The notes beneath the pieces were generated by a model. It was not told the origin of the DNA. It did no database searches and saw only the letters and a program-made list of their open reading frames with translations. Positions 29,122 through 38,587 of a stretch of 64,000 nt of DNA are shown here, in pieces; the first letter of the stretch is position 1; every line of letters starts with the position of its first letter. The position numbers and the translations under genes were made by a program. Source of the DNA: Clostridiales bacterium (GTDB lineage Bacteria > Bacillota > Clostridia > Oscillospirales > Acutalibacteraceae); NCBI GenBank assembly GCA_012839345.1, contig DUNN01000003.1, positions 186,001-250,000 of the forward strand, in the 5' to 3' direction.

Positions 29122-30025
29122 AAATCTGAAATATCTTGGAATTGAAGGCATTAAAAATATCTGGATTAACCGCACCATGTCATTTGCCTCTATCGGGGTG
29201 CTGGTTTCCTGCCTGCTGCTGACGGGCGCGGCGGTGCTCTTTTCCCTGAACATCGACACCGCCATGAAAACGATTGAAGGCACAAATTCTATCCGCGTTT
29301 ATATGAAGCAGGGCCTGCCAACTTTGACTGCGGTAAAGGCGGGCGAAGAAATTAAAAAACTGGATAATATCTCGAGCTGCGAGTTTATTCCCAAGGACGA
29401 GGCGATTCAGAAGTACATGGATATTTTGGGCGACGAGGATGGGACCATGCTCAGCGGAATGACCGGGAAGGACAACCCCCTGCCCGATGCGTTCAAGGTT
29501 TCGTTCAAGGATTTGTCCCAGTATAAACAGACGGCGGAGCAGATTAAGAAGATCTCAGGCGTGGATACCATTAACGATTATTCCGATGTGGCGCAGAAGC
29601 TGACGAATCTGGACCGCATGGTTACCACGGCCGGTTCTTGGGTTATTGTGCTGCTCAGTCTGGTCTCCCTGTTTATTATTTCGAATACCATCCGTGTAAC
29701 CATGTTTTCGCGCCGGCTGGAAATCAGCATTATGAAATCCGTGGGCGCTACCAACTGGTTTGTGCGGGTGCCGTTTATTGTGGAAGGCATGATTATTGGT
29801 TTGATTTCGGGCGGCGTTGCAAGTCTTTTGCTGCACCTGATTTATCAAAAGCTGATGTCCTCTATTACTTCCATTCTACTTTTCTCACCGATTGATATCA
29901 GTTTGCTGTCGTGGAGACTTACGCTGATCTTTTTGCTGGCCGGAACCTTGTTTGGTGCGTTCGGCGGTATGATTTCGATTGGGAAATACCTGAAAAAAGA
30001 AGGGGGAGAAATCGTTGGCTGGTAA
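29111..30025 (+). CDS. ftsX: Cell division protein FtsX
   Basis: 304-aa FtsX. One membrane helix near residues 22-45 is followed by an extracytoplasmic domain of about 120 residues (with FIPKDEAIQKYM), then three helices after about 170, the first with VSLFIISNTIRVTMFSRRLEI typical of FtsX split around residue 190. It anchors FtsE and activates the periplasmic or exterior hydrolase. The ATG at 29111 behind GAGGTG gives the conserved MKIRNLKYLGIEGIKNI start. Overlaps the M23 gene by 11 bases. Confidence 0.94.
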   Translation: MKIRNLKYLGIEGIKNIWINRTMSFASIGVLVSCLLLTGAAVLFSLNIDTAMKTIEGTNSIRVYMKQGLPTLTAVKAGEEIKKLDNISSCEFIPKDEAIQKYMDILGDEDGTMLSGMTGKDNPLPDAFKVSFKDLSQYKQTAEQIKKISGVDTINDYSDVAQKLTNLDRMVTTAGSWVIVLLSLVSLFIISNTIRVTMFSRRLEISIMKSVGATNWFVRVPFIVEGMIIGLISGGVASLLLHLIYQKLMSSITSILLFSPIDISLLSWRLTLIFLLAGTLFGAFGGMISIGKYLKKEGGEIVGW

Positions 30026-31214
30026 AGGACACGGGAAACGCGGAGTTGCACTGCTCCTTGCATTAACCCTGATTTTTTCCATTCCCGCAGCCACCACCGC
30101 ATCGGCTGTTACCTATTCGCAGCTGCAGCAGCTGCAGAAGAAGCAGGAGGCTTTGAAGAAGGAGCAGAGCGCGAACGCGCAGAAGTTGAAAAATTTGAAA
30201 GCCGACAAGGCCAAACAGCAGGAATATCTGGAGACGCTCAATGCACAGACTAAAACCGTTCAGAGCCAGATTGATGTTTTGAACGAACAGATTTCCACGT
30301 TGGATCAGGACATTCTGCAAAAGGAAAAACAGATTTCCGAAAAACAGGCTTCTATTGATCAGAATATTATAAAGCTGAAACAACGGCTTCACGCCATGTA
30401 TCTGACGGGTGAAGCCTCCAATCTGGAAATTTTATTAAATGCGAAAAACGTAGTGGACCTTGCCGACAAAACGCAGGCAATCGAAGCGATTACCAAGCAT
30501 GATACCAATTTGATTAATACACTGAAGTCCGACATGCAGAGCATTAAGGACCAGAAAGCGGAAATAGAAGCGAACCGCGCCACAGTTGCGCAAGCTAAGG
30601 TTGCGCAGGACGCGAAGCGGAAAGAGCTGAAGGAACTTTCCAGCGAAACGCAGAGCACGATTCAGAAGATCAACCAAGATGAAGCCAGTACGCAGGAACA
30701 GCAGAAAAAGATTGCCCAACAGAACGCCGAAGTGCAGAAGGCGATGGACGAGTGGTTCCGCAAGTACGCTGAGGAGCACAAGGGCTCTTCCGGAAGCGGC
30801 GGTTATGTCAGCAAAGGCAACTTTATGTGGCCGGTTCCGGGCGTGAATACCGTGACTAGCGGATTTGGTTCGCGCTGGGGCACTGTTCACAAGGGAATTG
30901 ATATTTCTGCCGCTGGTGTTTACGGAAAACCGATTGTCGCAGCGGATTCCGGCAGGGTGATTATGGCCGGCTGGGGAAATTACGGCACAGGTTATGGTGG
31001 ATACGGAAACGTAGTGGCGATTGACCACGGCGGCGGGTACACTACACTGTACGGCCACTGCAGCAGGGTGGCGGTAAGCAAGGGCCAGCAGGTCACAAAA
31101 GGCCAGGTGATTGCCTATGTTGGCAGCACCGGCAATTCCACCGGACCGCACTGCCACTTTGAAATCCGTGTAAATGGTGTGGCGAAAAACCCGCTGAACT
31201 GGTTTGGAAAATAA
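30015..31214 (+). CDS. EnvC-like secreted M23 metallopeptidase with coiled coil
   Basis: 399-aa secreted protein. A signal peptide covers about 1-31 (basic GKGHGKR, hydrophobic core, ASA cleavage site), followed by a long coiled coil at about 35-250 and a C-terminal M23 LytM domain from about 270. The zinc and catalytic residues are visible as HKGIDIS (H-x3-D), LYGHCS and HCHFEI, so the domain looks active. The coiled coil is the part that docks on FtsX in EnvC/PcsB-type partners. The TTG start at 30015 follows GGGGGAGA and overlaps ftsX, so coupling to FtsEX is very likely. Confidence 0.92.
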   Translation: MAGKGHGKRGVALLLALTLIFSIPAATTASAVTYSQLQQLQKKQEALKKEQSANAQKLKNLKADKAKQQEYLETLNAQTKTVQSQIDVLNEQISTLDQDILQKEKQISEKQASIDQNIIKLKQRLHAMYLTGEASNLEILLNAKNVVDLADKTQAIEAITKHDTNLINTLKSDMQSIKDQKAEIEANRATVAQAKVAQDAKRKELKELSSETQSTIQKINQDEASTQEQQKKIAQQNAEVQKAMDEWFRKYAEEHKGSSGSGGYVSKGNFMWPVPGVNTVTSGFGSRWGTVHKGIDISAAGVYGKPIVAADSGRVIMAGWGNYGTGYGGYGNVVAIDHGGGYTTLYGHCSRVAVSKGQQVTKGQVIAYVGSTGNSTGPHCHFEIRVNGVAKNPLNWFGK

Positions 31215-31355
31215 GTTGCATACAGGATACATACCCCCTGCAGGGGCAGAGGGTTGTAAAATCAGGCTGCGGCGGAACGCCGGTGAATTCTGATTTTATT
31301 CTTGCTTTTCCTGCGTTTTCCATAATCCCCGATAGAGAAGGAATGATCAACCGAT

Positions 31356-32678
31356 ATGAGCAGAAAGCTTTCGTTGGGCGCCGCCGTCGCTCTTGTTGCC
31401 GTTACCGCGGCAATTACGGTTTCCATCACATACGACTATGCCATGAAAAATTTCAATGCGAAAATGGCGGACGTCAACGAACGGCAGGCCATGTATACCA
31501 AACTGAGCGAAATCGATCAGAAAGCCAGGCAGGAGTATATCGGCAGCATCGATGAAACCACCCTCAACGACGGTATCTGCGCGGGGTATCTTGCCGGCTT
31601 GGGCGATTCTCACGCCAAATATCTTTCCGCGGAAAAATACAAAGCCTATCTGAACAGCAATAATTCCAGAAGTGCCGGCGTAGGGGTGAAAACCGTACGC
31701 GACGCGGATGGGAACATGGAAGTCATTCAAGTGCTTCCGAACTCCCCGGCGGAAAAAAGCGGAATTAAAAAGGGCGACACCATTATCAGCGTGGATGATA
31801 AGGAAGTGGTACGCCTTACCTACGGCGATGCGCTGAACAAGCTGGATGGTATTACGGGTTCTAAGGTAAAGCTGGGAATTCTGCGTGGAACCTCCAATTC
31901 CGCTGCTGCTTCTTCGGCCGCATCGGGTTCTTCGTCATCTTCGGCGCCGAAAGGGCAGAACCTGATGATTACGGTGACTCGCGGGGAATATGCGGAGCAG
32001 ACAGTCACATCCTCCGTGGTAAATGGAAATGTTGCTTATTTTAAAATTTCGGCGTTCACGGACAGCAATGCGCAGCAGTTCAACACGGCGCTTGCCGAAC
32101 GTATGAAAGCCGGCGCTGCGGGTATTATAATAGATCTGCGGAACAATTCAGGCGGCAGCATGAAGGGCATGGCAGCCATGCTTGACACGCTGCTTCCGGC
32201 GGGCACAACGGTTAGTTCGCGCGACAAGTCCGGAAAAGTGACCGTGGAATACCGGTCGGATTCCAACGCAATCAGTTTGCCGGTCAGCGTGATTGTGGAC
32301 CACAACACGCTGGGGGCAGGCGAAGTGTTCGCCGCGAATATCAAGGATTATAAAAAGGGACTGCTGGTTGGTGAGAAAACGGCCGGCTACGGTGCAAAGG
32401 AAGAAGTTGTTCCGCTTTCGGACGGTTCCGCCATGGTGCTTTCGGTTGCGGAATACCTCACGTTGAACGGCACTTCGTTCAACGGCAAAGGGATTGATGT
32501 GGATGTCGGCAAAACACTGACGCAGCAGCAGCAGAATCTTTTGATGAAAGACTCCCTGCTGGGCGAACAGGACCCGCAGCTGCAGGCCGCGGTTTCAGCA
32601 CTGATTCGTCAGGGGGCCGCCGTGGACCAGGCTCCGGGTGCTTCCGCCGGAACCGACAAAACGGAAGGCACGGACTAA
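31356..32678 (+). CDS. S41-family (CtpA-like) protein lacking catalytic Ser and Lys: likely pseudoprotease
   Basis: 440-aa protein with an N-terminal signal anchor (about 8-26), a PDZ domain (about 105-185, VIQVLPNSPAEKSGIKKGD), a Ser/Ala-rich insertion near 190 and an S41 tail-specific protease core. In active CtpA/Prc the catalytic Ser is the middle one of SASASE and the Lys lies 25 residues later in GKG. Here the segment reads NTLGAGE with Gly at 320, and the later site is GYG with Tyr at 345; the companion Asp (331, KDYKK) remains. The protein should not cleave by the Ser/Lys mechanism. It follows ftsEX and the M23 gene, where CtpA homologues often occur, so an adaptor role in hydrolase control is plausible. 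Confidence 0.88.
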   Translation: MSRKLSLGAAVALVAVTAAITVSITYDYAMKNFNAKMADVNERQAMYTKLSEIDQKARQEYIGSIDETTLNDGICAGYLAGLGDSHAKYLSAEKYKAYLNSNNSRSAGVGVKTVRDADGNMEVIQVLPNSPAEKSGIKKGDTIISVDDKEVVRLTYGDALNKLDGITGSKVKLGILRGTSNSAAASSAASGSSSSSAPKGQNLMITVTRGEYAEQTVTSSVVNGNVAYFKISAFTDSNAQQFNTALAERMKAGAAGIIIDLRNNSGGSMKGMAAMLDTLLPAGTTVSSRDKSGKVTVEYRSDSNAISLPVSVIVDHNTLGAGEVFAANIKDYKKGLLVGEKTAGYGAKEEVVPLSDGSAMVLSVAEYLTLNGTSFNGKGIDVDVGKTLTQQQQNLLMKDSLLGEQDPQLQAAVSALIRQGAAVDQAPGASAGTDKTEGTD

Positions 32679-32720
32679 ATTTCGAGAATTTAAATTTTTA
32701 TTATATTGAAACGCTAATTG

Positions 32721-32749
32721 TTGACAGCGGCCAAACGGTTCACTATAAT
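32721..32749 (+). promoter_or_regulatory. Consensus sigma-A promoter of greA
   Basis: TTGACA (32721-32726), 17 bases, TATAAT (32744-32749): a perfect match at both hexamers with ideal spacing, about 88 bases before the greA start. Confidence 0.92.
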
Positions 32750-32836
32750 GTATTTATTGTTTTGATAACCCGACTGTGCTTTGTTCTGCGGAACAGGCCC
32801 GGCACGGGCATTTGCATGGAGAAGGTGGGATTCTGT

Positions 32837-33322
32837 ATGGTGAAACAGGTAGTACTGACCAAAGAAGGCCTTGAAAAGCTTGAAAATGAGCTTGAAGAAT
32901 TAAAAAGTGTTAAACGTAAAGAAGTTGCGGAAAAAATAAAAGTTGCGCTTTCCTTCGGCGACCTTTCGGAAAACAGCGAATATGATGAGGCAAAAAACGA
33001 ACAGGCCATTATGGAGGCAAGAATTGCGGATATTGAAGTGATGCTGAAAAACGTTCGCGTGATTGACGAGGACGAACTCAGCAATGAAAATATCCACATT
33101 GGCTCCAAGGTGGAAGTGAGGGTCACCAATACCAAAACGGGAAGCAGCACGGTGGCCAATTATAAAATCGTCGGCTCCAACGAGGCCGACCCGCTTTCAG
33201 GAAACATTTCGGATGAATCCGTAGTCGGAAAATCCCTTTTGAATCATGGCATCGGCGATAAGATTTCGATTGAAGTACCGGCCGGTGTTATGGAATACGA
33301 GGTTCTTGCCATATCGAAATAA
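32837..33322 (+). CDS. greA: Transcription elongation factor GreA
   Basis: 161-aa GreA that rescues backtracked RNA polymerase by stimulating transcript cleavage. The N-terminal coiled coil (about 5-75) contains TKEGLEKLENELEEL and the acidic tip LSENSEYDEAKNEQA with the essential acidic residues. The C-terminal FKBP-like domain ends with SLLNHGIGDKISIEVP. I chose the ATG at 32837 rather than in-frame starts from 32762 because it gives the standard length. Driven by a near-perfect promoter at 32721. Confidence 0.95.
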   Translation: MVKQVVLTKEGLEKLENELEELKSVKRKEVAEKIKVALSFGDLSENSEYDEAKNEQAIMEARIADIEVMLKNVRVIDEDELSNENIHIGSKVEVRVTNTKTGSSTVANYKIVGSNEADPLSGNISDESVVGKSLLNHGIGDKISIEVPAGVMEYEVLAISK

Positions 33323-33435
33323 TCCGACGGGCGGGCTGACGGTGTCATCCTGCCCTTTTTTGCTGTCCGGAGGCAGAACCAAACGGAACAAAGGAACAGA
33401 AAAGAACGATAAAGATCATAATAGGAGAGTTTAAC

Positions 33436-34953
33436 ATGAGCGAAGAGAATACCCGGCAGGGCGGCGCGCAGCCCGAAGAAACAGAGCAGGATTTAAACGA
33501 ACTGCTTCGCATTCGCCGCGAAAAGCTGGCGGCCCTGCAGAAGGCGGGCAAGGACCCGTTCTTTGTGACCACCTGCCCGCGCGACACCAGCATGCAGGAA
33601 ATCCGCGACCGCTTTGAGGAGCTGGAAAACCAGGACGTTTGCATTGCGGGACGCATTATGAGCTGGCGTGATATGGGCAAAGCCAGTTTTATGGATTTGT
33701 ATGACCGCACCGGCAGAATGCAGGTTTACCTGAAAATTGACCAGGTGGGCGAAGAGTCGTACACCGAAATGAAGAACTGCTGGGATTTGGGCGATATCAT
33801 CAGCGTAAAGGGCTATGTATTCCGCACCCGCAGGGGCGAAATCTCCGTGCATGCAAAAGAGATTCAGCTGCTTTCCAAGTCGCTGCTTCCCTTGCCGGAA
33901 AAATACCACGGTCTGAAGGACACTGACCTGCGCTACCGCCAGCGTTACATTGACCTGATTGTGAATCCGGAAGTGAAGGACACTTTCGTAAAGCGCAGCC
34001 AGATTATTAAGACCCTCCGCGATTTTCTGGATGACAGAGGGTACATTGAGGTGGAAACCCCGGTATTGAACACCATTCCGGGCGGCGCGGCGGCAAGACC
34101 GTTTATTACCCACCATAATACACTGAACATTGAAATGTATTTGCGCATTGCGACTGAACTGCACCTGAAGCGCCTGATTGTGGGCGGGATGGAGCGCGTT
34201 TACGAAGTGGGCCGCATTTTCCGCAACGAAGGCATGGATGTAAAGCATAATCCGGAATTTACAACCGTAGAACTGTATGAAGCGTATACGGATTACCACG
34301 GCATGATGGAGATTACGGAAAATCTGATTCATGCGTGCGCGATGAAGGCATGCGGAACCGACCAGATTACGTATCAGGGAGAGCAGGTTGACCTTTCTGT
34401 GCCGTTCCGCCGCCTGTCTATGAATGACGCGATTAAGGAATACACCGGCATCGACTTCCTTTCCTTCAAGGGCGACACGGAAAAGGCGCTCGCCGTTGCG
34501 AAGGAATTGGGCCTGCCCACTAAGAAGACCGACCGCTGGGGCGACATTATGTCTTTGGTCTTCGAAGAAAAAGTAGAGGAGCAGCTGCTTCAACCGACCT
34601 TTATTTACGATTACCCGGTTGAAGTATCCCCTTTGACTAAGCGCAAGCAAGACTGCCCCGAGCTGGTGGAACGCTTTGAGCTGTTTATTACCCGGCGCGA
34701 ACTGGCAAACGCATATTCCGAACTGAATGACCCGATTGACCAGCGAGAACGCTTTATGCGGCAAATGGAGCTTCGCGCGGCGGGCGATGAGGAAGCGAAT
34801 ATGATTGACGAGGATTTCCTGACGGCGCTGGAGTACGGCATGCCCCCGACCGGCGGCATGGGCATGGGAATCGACCGCCTTGTTATGCTGTTAACGGACA
34901 GTGCCTCCATTCGCGATGTGCTTTTGTTCCCAACAATGAAACCAAAGGAGTGA
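33436..34953 (+). CDS. lysS: Lysyl-tRNA synthetase, class II
   Basis: 505-aa class II LysRS that charges tRNA-Lys. The N-terminal OB-fold anticodon-binding domain (about 65-150) includes [18 protein letters not shown]. The catalytic core has motif 1 around [18 protein letters not shown], motif 2 [20 protein letters not shown] and motif 3 [14 protein letters not shown]. greA next to lysS is a common Firmicute order. ATG behind ATAGGAGAG; the following membrane-protein gene starts 6 bases after its stop. Confidence 0.97.
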   Translation: MSEENTRQGGAQPEETEQDLNELLRIRREKLAALQKAGKDPFFVTTCPRDTSMQEIRDRFEELENQDVCIAGRIMSWRDMGKASFMDLYDRTGRMQVYLKIDQVGEESYTEMKNCWDLGDIISVKGYVFRTRRGEISVHAKEIQLLSKSLLPLPEKYHGLKDTDLRYRQRYIDLIVNPEVKDTFVKRSQIIKTLRDFLDDRGYIEVETPVLNTIPGGAAARPFITHHNTLNIEMYLRIATELHLKRLIVGGMERVYEVGRIFRNEGMDVKHNPEFTTVELYEAYTDYHGMMEITENLIHACAMKACGTDQITYQGEQVDLSVPFRRLSMNDAIKEYTGIDFLSFKGDTEKALAVAKELGLPTKKTDRWGDIMSLVFEEKVEEQLLQPTFIYDYPVEVSPLTKRKQDCPELVERFELFITRRELANAYSELNDPIDQRERFMRQMELRAAGDEEANMIDEDFLTALEYGMPPTGGMGMGIDRLVMLLTDSASIRDVLLFPTMKPKE

Positions 34954-34959
34954 CCTGGA

Positions 34960-35688
34960 TTGGCACGGGAAAGGTATCTGCTTCATGAGGAGGAGGAGAC
35001 GATCAACAAACCCGGTGCGGAAATCAAGCTGACCACGCCGAAATCTAAGTGGGATAACTTTTGGTTTTACCACAAGTGGCATGTGGTGATTGGTGCGGCT
35101 GTGGTGCTTTTGGTGGCATTTTTTATCCGTGATATGCTGAACCAGGAGCATCCGGATTACCAAATAGGCGTGATTACACAGAACTCCTACACGGATACCG
35201 TCGTGGAAGCGCTGGAAAAGAAGTTTGAACAGGTGGGCGAGGATTTGAACCAAGATGGAAAAGTGCAGGTTCAGGTTAATGTCTACACCATTTCCGATTC
35301 TGACAAAGCAGACCCCAATGTGCAAATGGCTTCGGTTACAAAGTTTACTGCCGACCTGACCGAAGGAATGAGCATGATTTTCCTGACGGACGACCAGTCG
35401 TTCCAAAAACAGCAGAAGGCCAATCAGATGTTTGCGTACCTGGACGGTGCTACGCCGCCAAAGGACGAAACGGATTACACCAAAATGCGTGTTGCTTTAA
35501 AGGACTGCAAACTGTTCCAGAAGTTTGACATCGAGGCACCTACTGTGGAAGGAAAAGATTTTTTGGAAAATTTCAGCATTTCCATGCGTGTGATAAAAGG
35601 AAGCGCTGTGGAAGGCAAGGCAGACAAGGAAGCATATTATGCCTCCTGCAAAAAGATGTTTGATAAAATTATTAAAAGCGAAGGCTAA
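34960..35688 (+). CDS. Single-pass membrane protein of unknown function
   Basis: 242-aa protein that I do not recognise. Residues 1-45 are polar and cytoplasmic, a membrane segment lies at about 46-65 (VVIGAAVVLLVAFFI), and the remaining 175 residues would be outside the cell. The external part is mixed alpha/beta in composition, with no cysteines apart from two or three near the end and no enzyme motif visible. TTG start only 6 bases after lysS, so it is likely translated from the lysS transcript. The lysS link may be just transcriptional. A bidirectional terminator follows. Confidence 0.8.
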   Translation: MARERYLLHEEEETINKPGAEIKLTTPKSKWDNFWFYHKWHVVIGAAVVLLVAFFIRDMLNQEHPDYQIGVITQNSYTDTVVEALEKKFEQVGEDLNQDGKVQVQVNVYTISDSDKADPNVQMASVTKFTADLTEGMSMIFLTDDQSFQKQQKANQMFAYLDGATPPKDETDYTKMRVALKDCKLFQKFDIEAPTVEGKDFLENFSISMRVIKGSAVEGKADKEAYYASCKKMFDKIIKSEG

Positions 35689-35700
35689 TACATTACATAA

Positions 35701-35751
35701 AAAAGAAGGCATGATGGAAAGCGGCTTTACTCCGTCATGCCTTCTTTTTTG
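35701..35751. terminator. Bidirectional terminator between unknown gene and Crp/Fnr gene
   Basis: AAAAGAAGGCATGA (35701-35714) / TCATGCCTTCTTTT (35735-35748), 14 bp with A and T runs on either side. The stop codon of the minus-strand regulator lies in the loop. Confidence 0.92.
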
Positions 35752-36371
35752 TTTTTCTCCGTAAACCTGTTTAACCCAGTACCCTGTATGACAACGGTGC
35801 CATAGCCTGCCAAAATCCATCCCTTTTCGGCAAACCGGCCTAGAATTCGGCTGACGGTGACACGCGATACGCCTGCCAGCCCCGCAAGGTCTTCGTGCGT
35901 GGCCTGAACCATTCCGTTTGCGTCCGCCAGCTTTAGCAGCAGGCGGGCAAGACGCTGATCGGCCTGAAGAAAGGTCATGGTATCCACCTGAGCCGACAGC
36001 ATGCGGATGGTCTGCGAAAGAAACGTAAGAAGATTCATGGCAAGCTGTGGTTCCCTACGGAAACAGTCCAGTAGATTTTCTTTGGTAATGGGAATAATTT
36101 CGGAATCCACCAACGTTTTTGCGCAGGATACGCGGGGCATCCCGTCAAAGAAGGCGGCCTCCCCGAAAATGTTGCCGTGTTCCAGTACGGTAAGCGTTTT
36201 TTCCGTGCCGTTTTCTGAACTGAGAAAAATGCGGACGCGGCCGCTTTTCAGGTAATAAAATTCCTCTGCGTGGGATTCCTGCCAATAAACCATGGCGTTT
36301 TTCGGGTAATGCCGGGCAGGGTAATTTTTTTCCAGCACGCTCCAATCCAGACGTTTCTCCGCTCCGGTCAT
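35727..36371 (-). CDS. Crp/Fnr-family transcriptional regulator
   Basis: 214-aa regulator. The cyclic-nucleotide-binding-like beta barrel covers about 20-115, with YYLKSGRVRIFL and HGNIFGEAAFFDGMPR in the phosphate-binding-cassette position. The C-terminal Crp helix-turn-helix lies at about 160-210 (THEDLAGLAGVSRVTVSRILGRF). No N-terminal cysteine cluster is present, so it is not an oxygen-sensing Fnr of the E. coli kind. The frame is open further upstream, but the ATG at 36371 behind GGAAGGA gives family length. Divergent from leuCD, with a 16-bp palindrome between them that is a good candidate operator. Confidence 0.87.
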   Translation of the reverse strand: MTGAEKRLDWSVLEKNYPARHYPKNAMVYWQESHAEEFYYLKSGRVRIFLSSENGTEKTLTVLEHGNIFGEAAFFDGMPRVSCAKTLVDSEIIPITKENLLDCFRREPQLAMNLLTFLSQTIRMLSAQVDTMTFLQADQRLARLLLKLADANGMVQATHEDLAGLAGVSRVTVSRILGRFAEKGWILAGYGTVVIQGTGLNRFTEKNKKEGMTE

Positions 36372-36423
36372 TGTATTCACGTCCTTCCCTTGCATTGCTG
36401 AGAAAAGTATTTCTGTTCCGAAT

Positions 36424-36439
36424 TGTAACATATGATACA
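36424..36439. promoter_or_regulatory. Candidate Crp/Fnr operator in the crp-leuC divergent region
   Basis: TGTAACATATGATACA is a palindrome of form TGTA-N-CATATG-N-TACA, centred between the divergent regulator and leuC. Size and symmetry fit a Crp/Fnr-family dimer site. Binding by the adjacent regulator is inference. Confidence 0.6.
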
Positions 36440-36533
36440 TTCTTTTGGCAAGATTCCTGACATAATAAATAAGAAATAAAAAATGCTTTTCCGGGGCAGC
36501 GACAAAATATCTATGAAACAAGGAGGCATACCA

Positions 36534-37814
36534 ATGGGAATGACGATGACTCAGAAAATTTTGGCCGCGCATGCCGGTTTAACGGAAGTGAAACCGGGCC
36601 AGCTGATTGAGGCGAAGCTGGACCTGGTGCTTGGCAACGATATTACTTCCCCCGTTGCCATTAATGAATTTGAGAAATGCGGGGCGTCCTCCGTCTTTGA
36701 CAAAGACCGGATTGCGCTGGTGCTGGACCACTTTACCCCCAATAAGGATATTAAGGCCGCGGAGCAGTGCCGTCAGGTTCGCAACTTTGCCAATCGATTC
36801 CATATCACAAACTTTTTTGATGTGGGACGCATGGGCATTGAACATGCCCTGCTGCCGGAGCAGGGGCTGGTTGGCCCGGGTGACTGTGTCATCGGCGCAG
36901 ATTCCCACACTTGCACCTACGGCGCGTTGGGTGCGTTTTCCACAGGGGTCGGCTCCACCGATATGGCCGCCGGAATGATTACCGGAAAGGCATGGTTTAA
37001 GGTCCCGTCCGCTATTCGGGTGGTGCTGAAGAACCAGCCTGCCAAATGGGTGAGCGGAAAAGATGTGATTCTGCATTTGATCGGGCGTATCGGCGTGGAT
37101 GGTGCGCTGTATCGCTCACTGGAGTTTACCGGCGACGGGGTGAAACACCTTTCCATGGATGACAGGCTCTGCATTGCCAACATGGCCATTGAGGCAGGCG
37201 CGAAAAACGGAATTTTCCCGGTGGACGAGGTGACGCTTGCCTACACGACGGGGCGATTTCAGCGCGAAGCAGTGGTTTATGAGGCCGACCCGGACGCGGT
37301 TTACGACGAAACCGTAGAAATCGACCTTTCCCAGCTGCGCCCGACCGTTGCGTTTCCGCATCTGCCGGAAAACACGAAGACAATCGACGAGGTTGGAACC
37401 GTAAAAATCGATCAGATCGTAATCGGTTCCTGCACCAACGGGCGCATTGAGGACCTGCGGGTTGCCGCGTCGATTCTGAAAGGCCGTAAGGTCGCGAAAG
37501 ACGTGCGGTGCATCATTCTTCCTGGTACGCAGGAAATTTACCTGCAGGCGCTGCGCGAGGGTCTTGCCGAAATTTTTGTGGAAGCCGGTGCGGTCTTCAG
37601 CACGCCTACCTGCGGCCCATGCCTGGGCGGGCACATGGGAATTTTGGGAAAAGGCGAGCGGGCGGTTTCTACCACAAACCGCAACTTTGTCGGGCGAATG
37701 GGGCACATTGAGTCGGAAGTTTACCTGGCAAGTCCCGCCGTTGCGGCGGCCAGCGCTGTAATGGGCTGCCTTGCCGACCCCGATCGGATCATGAAGGAGG
37801 AGGAAGAAAGATGA
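36534..37814 (+). CDS. leuC: 3-isopropylmalate dehydratase large subunit (LeuC-type aconitase family)
   Basis: 426-aa aconitase-superfamily large subunit. Segments include [21 protein letters not shown], shown here as [13 protein letters not shown] then GVGSTD, and the [4Fe-4S] ligands in [12 protein letters not shown] and TPTCGPC. With LeuD it would isomerise 2-isopropylmalate in leucine synthesis. The family of this length also includes homoaconitase and methylmalate-type dehydratases, and no leuA or leuB lies nearby, so substrate is uncertain. The ATG at 36534 follows CAAGGAGG. Overlaps leuD by four bases (ATGA). Divergent from a Crp/Fnr regulator. Confidence 0.85.
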   Translation: MGMTMTQKILAAHAGLTEVKPGQLIEAKLDLVLGNDITSPVAINEFEKCGASSVFDKDRIALVLDHFTPNKDIKAAEQCRQVRNFANRFHITNFFDVGRMGIEHALLPEQGLVGPGDCVIGADSHTCTYGALGAFSTGVGSTDMAAGMITGKAWFKVPSAIRVVLKNQPAKWVSGKDVILHLIGRIGVDGALYRSLEFTGDGVKHLSMDDRLCIANMAIEAGAKNGIFPVDEVTLAYTTGRFQREAVVYEADPDAVYDETVEIDLSQLRPTVAFPHLPENTKTIDEVGTVKIDQIVIGSCTNGRIEDLRVAASILKGRKVAKDVRCIILPGTQEIYLQALREGLAEIFVEAGAVFSTPTCGPCLGGHMGILGKGERAVSTTNRNFVGRMGHIESEVYLASPAVAAASAVMGCLADPDRIMKEEEER

Positions 37815-38293
37815 AGGCTCATGGGATGGTTCATAAATACGGGGACAACGTCGACACAGACGTCATCATCCCTGCACGGTATTTGAATACCGCATCGCAC
37901 GCGGAGCTGGCCGCCCACTGCATGGAGGACATCGACCGGGATTTTGTGAAAAAGGTAAAGCCGGGCGACATTCTTGTGGCGGAGAAAAACTTCGGCTGTG
38001 GCTCTTCCCGCGAACATGCCCCGATAGCGATTCAGGCCAGCGGGATTTCCTGCGTTATTGCCGAAACGTTTGCGCGCATTTTTTACCGGAACGCCATTAA
38101 CATCGGTCTGCCGATTCTGGAATGCGGCGAGGCGGCGCACGATTTGCAGAATGGCGACGAGGTGGAGGTGGACTTCAACACCGGCGTCATCCGGAACTTG
38201 ACGAAAGGGAAAAGCTATCAGGCACAGCCGTTCCCGCCTTTTATTCAAAATATTATTCAAAAGGGCGGTTTGCTGAATAGCATTATGAAATAA
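37811..38293 (+). CDS. leuD: 3-isopropylmalate dehydratase small subunit (LeuD-type)
   Basis: 160-aa small subunit, the swivel domain of the aconitase family. Visible segments are [17 protein letters not shown] near the start, [15 protein letters not shown] at about 60-74, which carries the substrate-binding loop, and [17 protein letters not shown]. It assembles with LeuC to a heterodimer. Start codon overlaps the leuC stop, so the two are translationally coupled. As for leuC, the exact hydroxyacid substrate is not proven by sequence alone. Followed by a clear terminator. Confidence 0.88.
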   Translation: MKAHGMVHKYGDNVDTDVIIPARYLNTASHAELAAHCMEDIDRDFVKKVKPGDILVAEKNFGCGSSREHAPIAIQASGISCVIAETFARIFYRNAINIGLPILECGEAAHDLQNGDEVEVDFNTGVIRNLTKGKSYQAQPFPPFIQNIIQKGGLLNSIMK

Positions 38294-38295
38294 AG

Positions 38296-38338
38296 AAATA
38301 CCGCGGAGGGAGAAACTTCCTTTCGCGGTATTTTTATA
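38296..38338 (+). terminator. Terminator of leuCD
   Basis: AAATACCGCG (38296-38305) / CGCGGTATTT (38324-38333) followed by a T-rich stretch. Confidence 0.88.
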
Positions 38339-38587
38339 CTCTTTTTTCTTGCTTTGGAAAATGAAAACGAAGGTGCTGCTTTGTGCAGCGAGGGGAAAGA
38401 GAAACAAAAGCTCGGTATTCCTGAATATTCATAGGCATTCTGAAAAACTTTTATAAAAAATTCATGACTTTTCATAAATCTTATTTTATAATCAAAATAG
38501 ATAATATCATCAGGCCCTGCTCCTGTTTGAAAGATTCGAACATTTGGTCTTTGTATACGGGCTCAGGCTGAAAAAGAGGGATGTAAA

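Noticed and set aside
33493-34764. 423-codon minus-strand frame opposite lysS
   Set aside because: Antisense shadow; lysS is certain and the frame lacks any domain.
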